Positions 62,314 to 64,000 of a stretch of 64,000 nt of DNA are shown in pieces. Numbering within the stretch: position 1 is the stretch's first letter; each line of letters begins with the position of its first letter. The translations under genes and the position numbers were made by a program. The stretch is from the NCBI RefSeq assembly GCF_000189635.1, contig NW_002476022.1:62001-126000 (forward strand), given 5' to 3'. The notes under the pieces were generated by a model that was not told the DNA's origin, made no database searches, and saw only the letters and a program-made list of their open reading frames with translations. This DNA comes from Tetrahymena thermophila SB210. Its lineage: Eukaryota; Ciliophora; Oligohymenophorea; Hymenostomatida; Tetrahymenidae.

Positions 62314-64000
62314 ATGATTATTAGTAGAGCAAACAAAACTGTAAACTAACTTATATTTAAATAAGCAAGGTCTCTCAGCTTTGAAAAGACAAAGCACTTT
62401 AAAATAGGAGAAATACCTGAGAGCTTAAAATATGACAGACCATATAGTAATTCAATATTTTTGTCATTATTTAACTCAAAGTAGCTAATACTTTTTACCA
62501 AAATTAATTAATCATAATCAATTGAGTTTGCTTTTATTCTTATTTAAATTTTTATATTTAGAGGAAACTATTTTGGACAATGGTATTAAAGTGTGTAGTG
62601 AAATATGGCCATCTCCTTTATGCACGTAAATAATATTAAATGAACATTTTTAAAATTAGTTTATAGAAATGAAATGTTGTTATTAAAAATTTTTTACAAT
62701 TTATTATCTAAAAATAGAGTTGCTGCTTTTATTAAATGTGGTAGCAGAAGTGAGTCAGAAGAGACTTCAGGTACTGCTCACTTTTTGGAACATCTTCATT
62801 TCAAAGTAAAAATAAATTATGAGGTGCTATGGAATTTAAAACAGCTTTTTTAAAAAAAAGGGAACTAAAAAGAGAAGTAGATAATCATTAGAATTAGAAA
62901 TTGAAAATCATGGTGGCTAATTAAATGCATACACTTCTAGAGAAAACACTTGTTACACTATGAATTTATTTAAGAATAAGCTTCCTTGGGGAGTTGAACT
63001 TCTTTCTGACATATTGACTTAATCTGAATATTCAATTTTTGCTCTTAATAATGAAAGAAATACAATCCACACAGAATTGATTGAGACCTAAAAGCAATCA
63101 ATGGAAACAACTATTGAAATATCTCATAGAGGCGTAAATATAATTTTAAATTGATATTAATATTTAAAAGACTAATAAACAAAATAGGCATACAAAGGAC
63201 ATTAAATGGGTCTTCCTATTTTAGGTAAGAAATTAAATGGACAAAGTAAATAATAGTAATAATATTTAAAATATTAATAGGCAAGATTAGCAATATTATG
63301 AAAATTACAAGAGATATGATTGTTGATTATCATCAAACAAATTATTATGGAGAAAATTTAATTGTTATAGGCTGTGGTGATCACAAGCATGAAGATTTAG
63401 TTGATTTAGTAGCAAATCATTTTAATAAAGTTCCCAGAAAATCTCCAAATCCTATTTAAAATTTAAATAATTTTTCTAAGCCACAATTCTGTAATGAATT
63501 CAACTTAGTTTAATCTGATATACATCCTGATCATTTGAATATTTCTTTCTTACAAGAAGCTCCATCATGGACTGATCCTGATTATTTTGCTTTCTTGCTC
63601 ATTTAAAGAATTATTGGAGATAAGCCAGAGTCTCCTCTTGACCTTGAAATCACTAACTGTAACTTATTTTATTTTAAATATAAAACTTTTTTATGATTCC
63701 CTAACTTATATACAAAGATTCAGAGTTGAACAGCTTTTAAAAGGAGCTTAATATATTCCCCAATATCTAAGTTCAAAAAGGAGTGTATACTCCCTATGCA
63801 GATACTGCTTTATATGGCAATTACTATTTTGGAAATAAAAATTGCTTGAAAGAAGCTTATCATTTCTAATAAAATTGTTGGGATGCTTTATTAGAGAATT
63901 TAAATGACATTTAAATAGAAAGAGCAAAAAAGAAATTGTACATAGAATTATTCAACCACGAAACTGGAAATGATATCTCCTAAGCTATAGGAAATCATAT
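62314..64000 (+). CDS. mitochondrial processing peptidase beta subunit (M16), cut at window end
   Basis: Seven exons within the window: 62314-62446, 62562-62625, 62718-62805, 62861-63133, 63188-63224, 63281-63658 and 63718-64000 (incomplete). MPP-beta is the catalytic half of the peptidase that removes presequences in the mitochondrial matrix. The N terminus (MIISRANKTVN...) is basic, as in a presequence. Family runs: LDNGIKVCSE, AAFIKCGSRSESE, the inverted zinc motif HFLEH in SGTAHFLEHLHFKGTKKRS, LELEIENHGGQLNAYTSREN, HTELIETQ carrying the third metal ligand, and MGLPILGK. HFLEH with LNAYTSREN distinguishes it from the inactive alpha subunit. After about residue 260 it is more divergent than usual, so it could be a paralogue. 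Confidence 0.88.

Overview
The window is nuclear DNA of a ciliate, most likely Tetrahymena or a close oligohymenophorean relative. Long reading frames appear only when TAA and TAG are read as glutamine and TGA as the sole stop. Base composition is strongly AT-rich, and genes are split by AT-rich GT...AG introns, mostly about 45 to 170 nt. That is longer than the tiny introns of Paramecium. No telomere repeat, rRNA, tRNA, CRISPR or bacterial operon structure was seen. All gene models were read by eye; each multi-exon model keeps phase across its junctions, but the junctions have no transcript support.

Layout. 0.7-4.4 kb: a Gln/Asn-rich protein on the minus strand. 4.4-18.2 kb: two gene deserts (8.6 and 4.8 kb) around a small MGC-type acylated protein; the first desert holds a probable relic of a Merlin/IS1595-type transposase and an imperfect direct repeat. 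18.2-29.4 kb: Rab2 GTPase, a Vps4-like AAA ATPase, a DHHC palmitoyltransferase, a Tim50/FCP1-like protein and the rRNA-processing factor ABT1/Esf2. 30.1-37.3 kb: cytosolic leucyl-tRNA synthetase (8 exons) and a carnosine N-methyltransferase homologue. 38-43.8 kb: a zinc-finger/MORN protein, a coiled-coil protein and a likely Mediator subunit 22. 44.1-49.9 kb: XPG/Rad2 nuclease, the N-terminal acetyltransferase subunit Naa10/Ard1 and an unknown 207-residue protein. 51.5-57.6 kb: an intronless gene for a bacterial-type Rpn/PD-(D/E)XK 'transposase' protein with a mitochondrial-like N terminus, an M14 carboxypeptidase-like membrane protein lacking its zinc ligands, an unknown multi-pass protein and a CDC50/LEM3 flippase subunit. 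59.8-64 kb: a zinc-finger/RING-H2 protein and, cut by the window end, the beta subunit of mitochondrial processing peptidase (M16 family).

The genes are not arranged as a pathway. Themes recur: membrane traffic (Rab2, Vps4-like ATPase, DHHC enzyme, CDC50), mitochondrial import (Tim50-like, processing peptidase), translation and ribosome synthesis (LeuRS, ABT1, Naa10) and transcription/DNA repair (MED22, XPG). Three head-to-head pairs (DHHC/Tim50-like, methyltransferase/MORN, XPG/Naa10) share promoter regions of about 0.55-0.7 kb. The most unusual items are the Rpn-family gene, the transposase relic in the first desert, the metal-ligand-free M14 protein, the KMSKQ signature in LeuRS, and a possible structured RNA near 0.5-0.65 kb.
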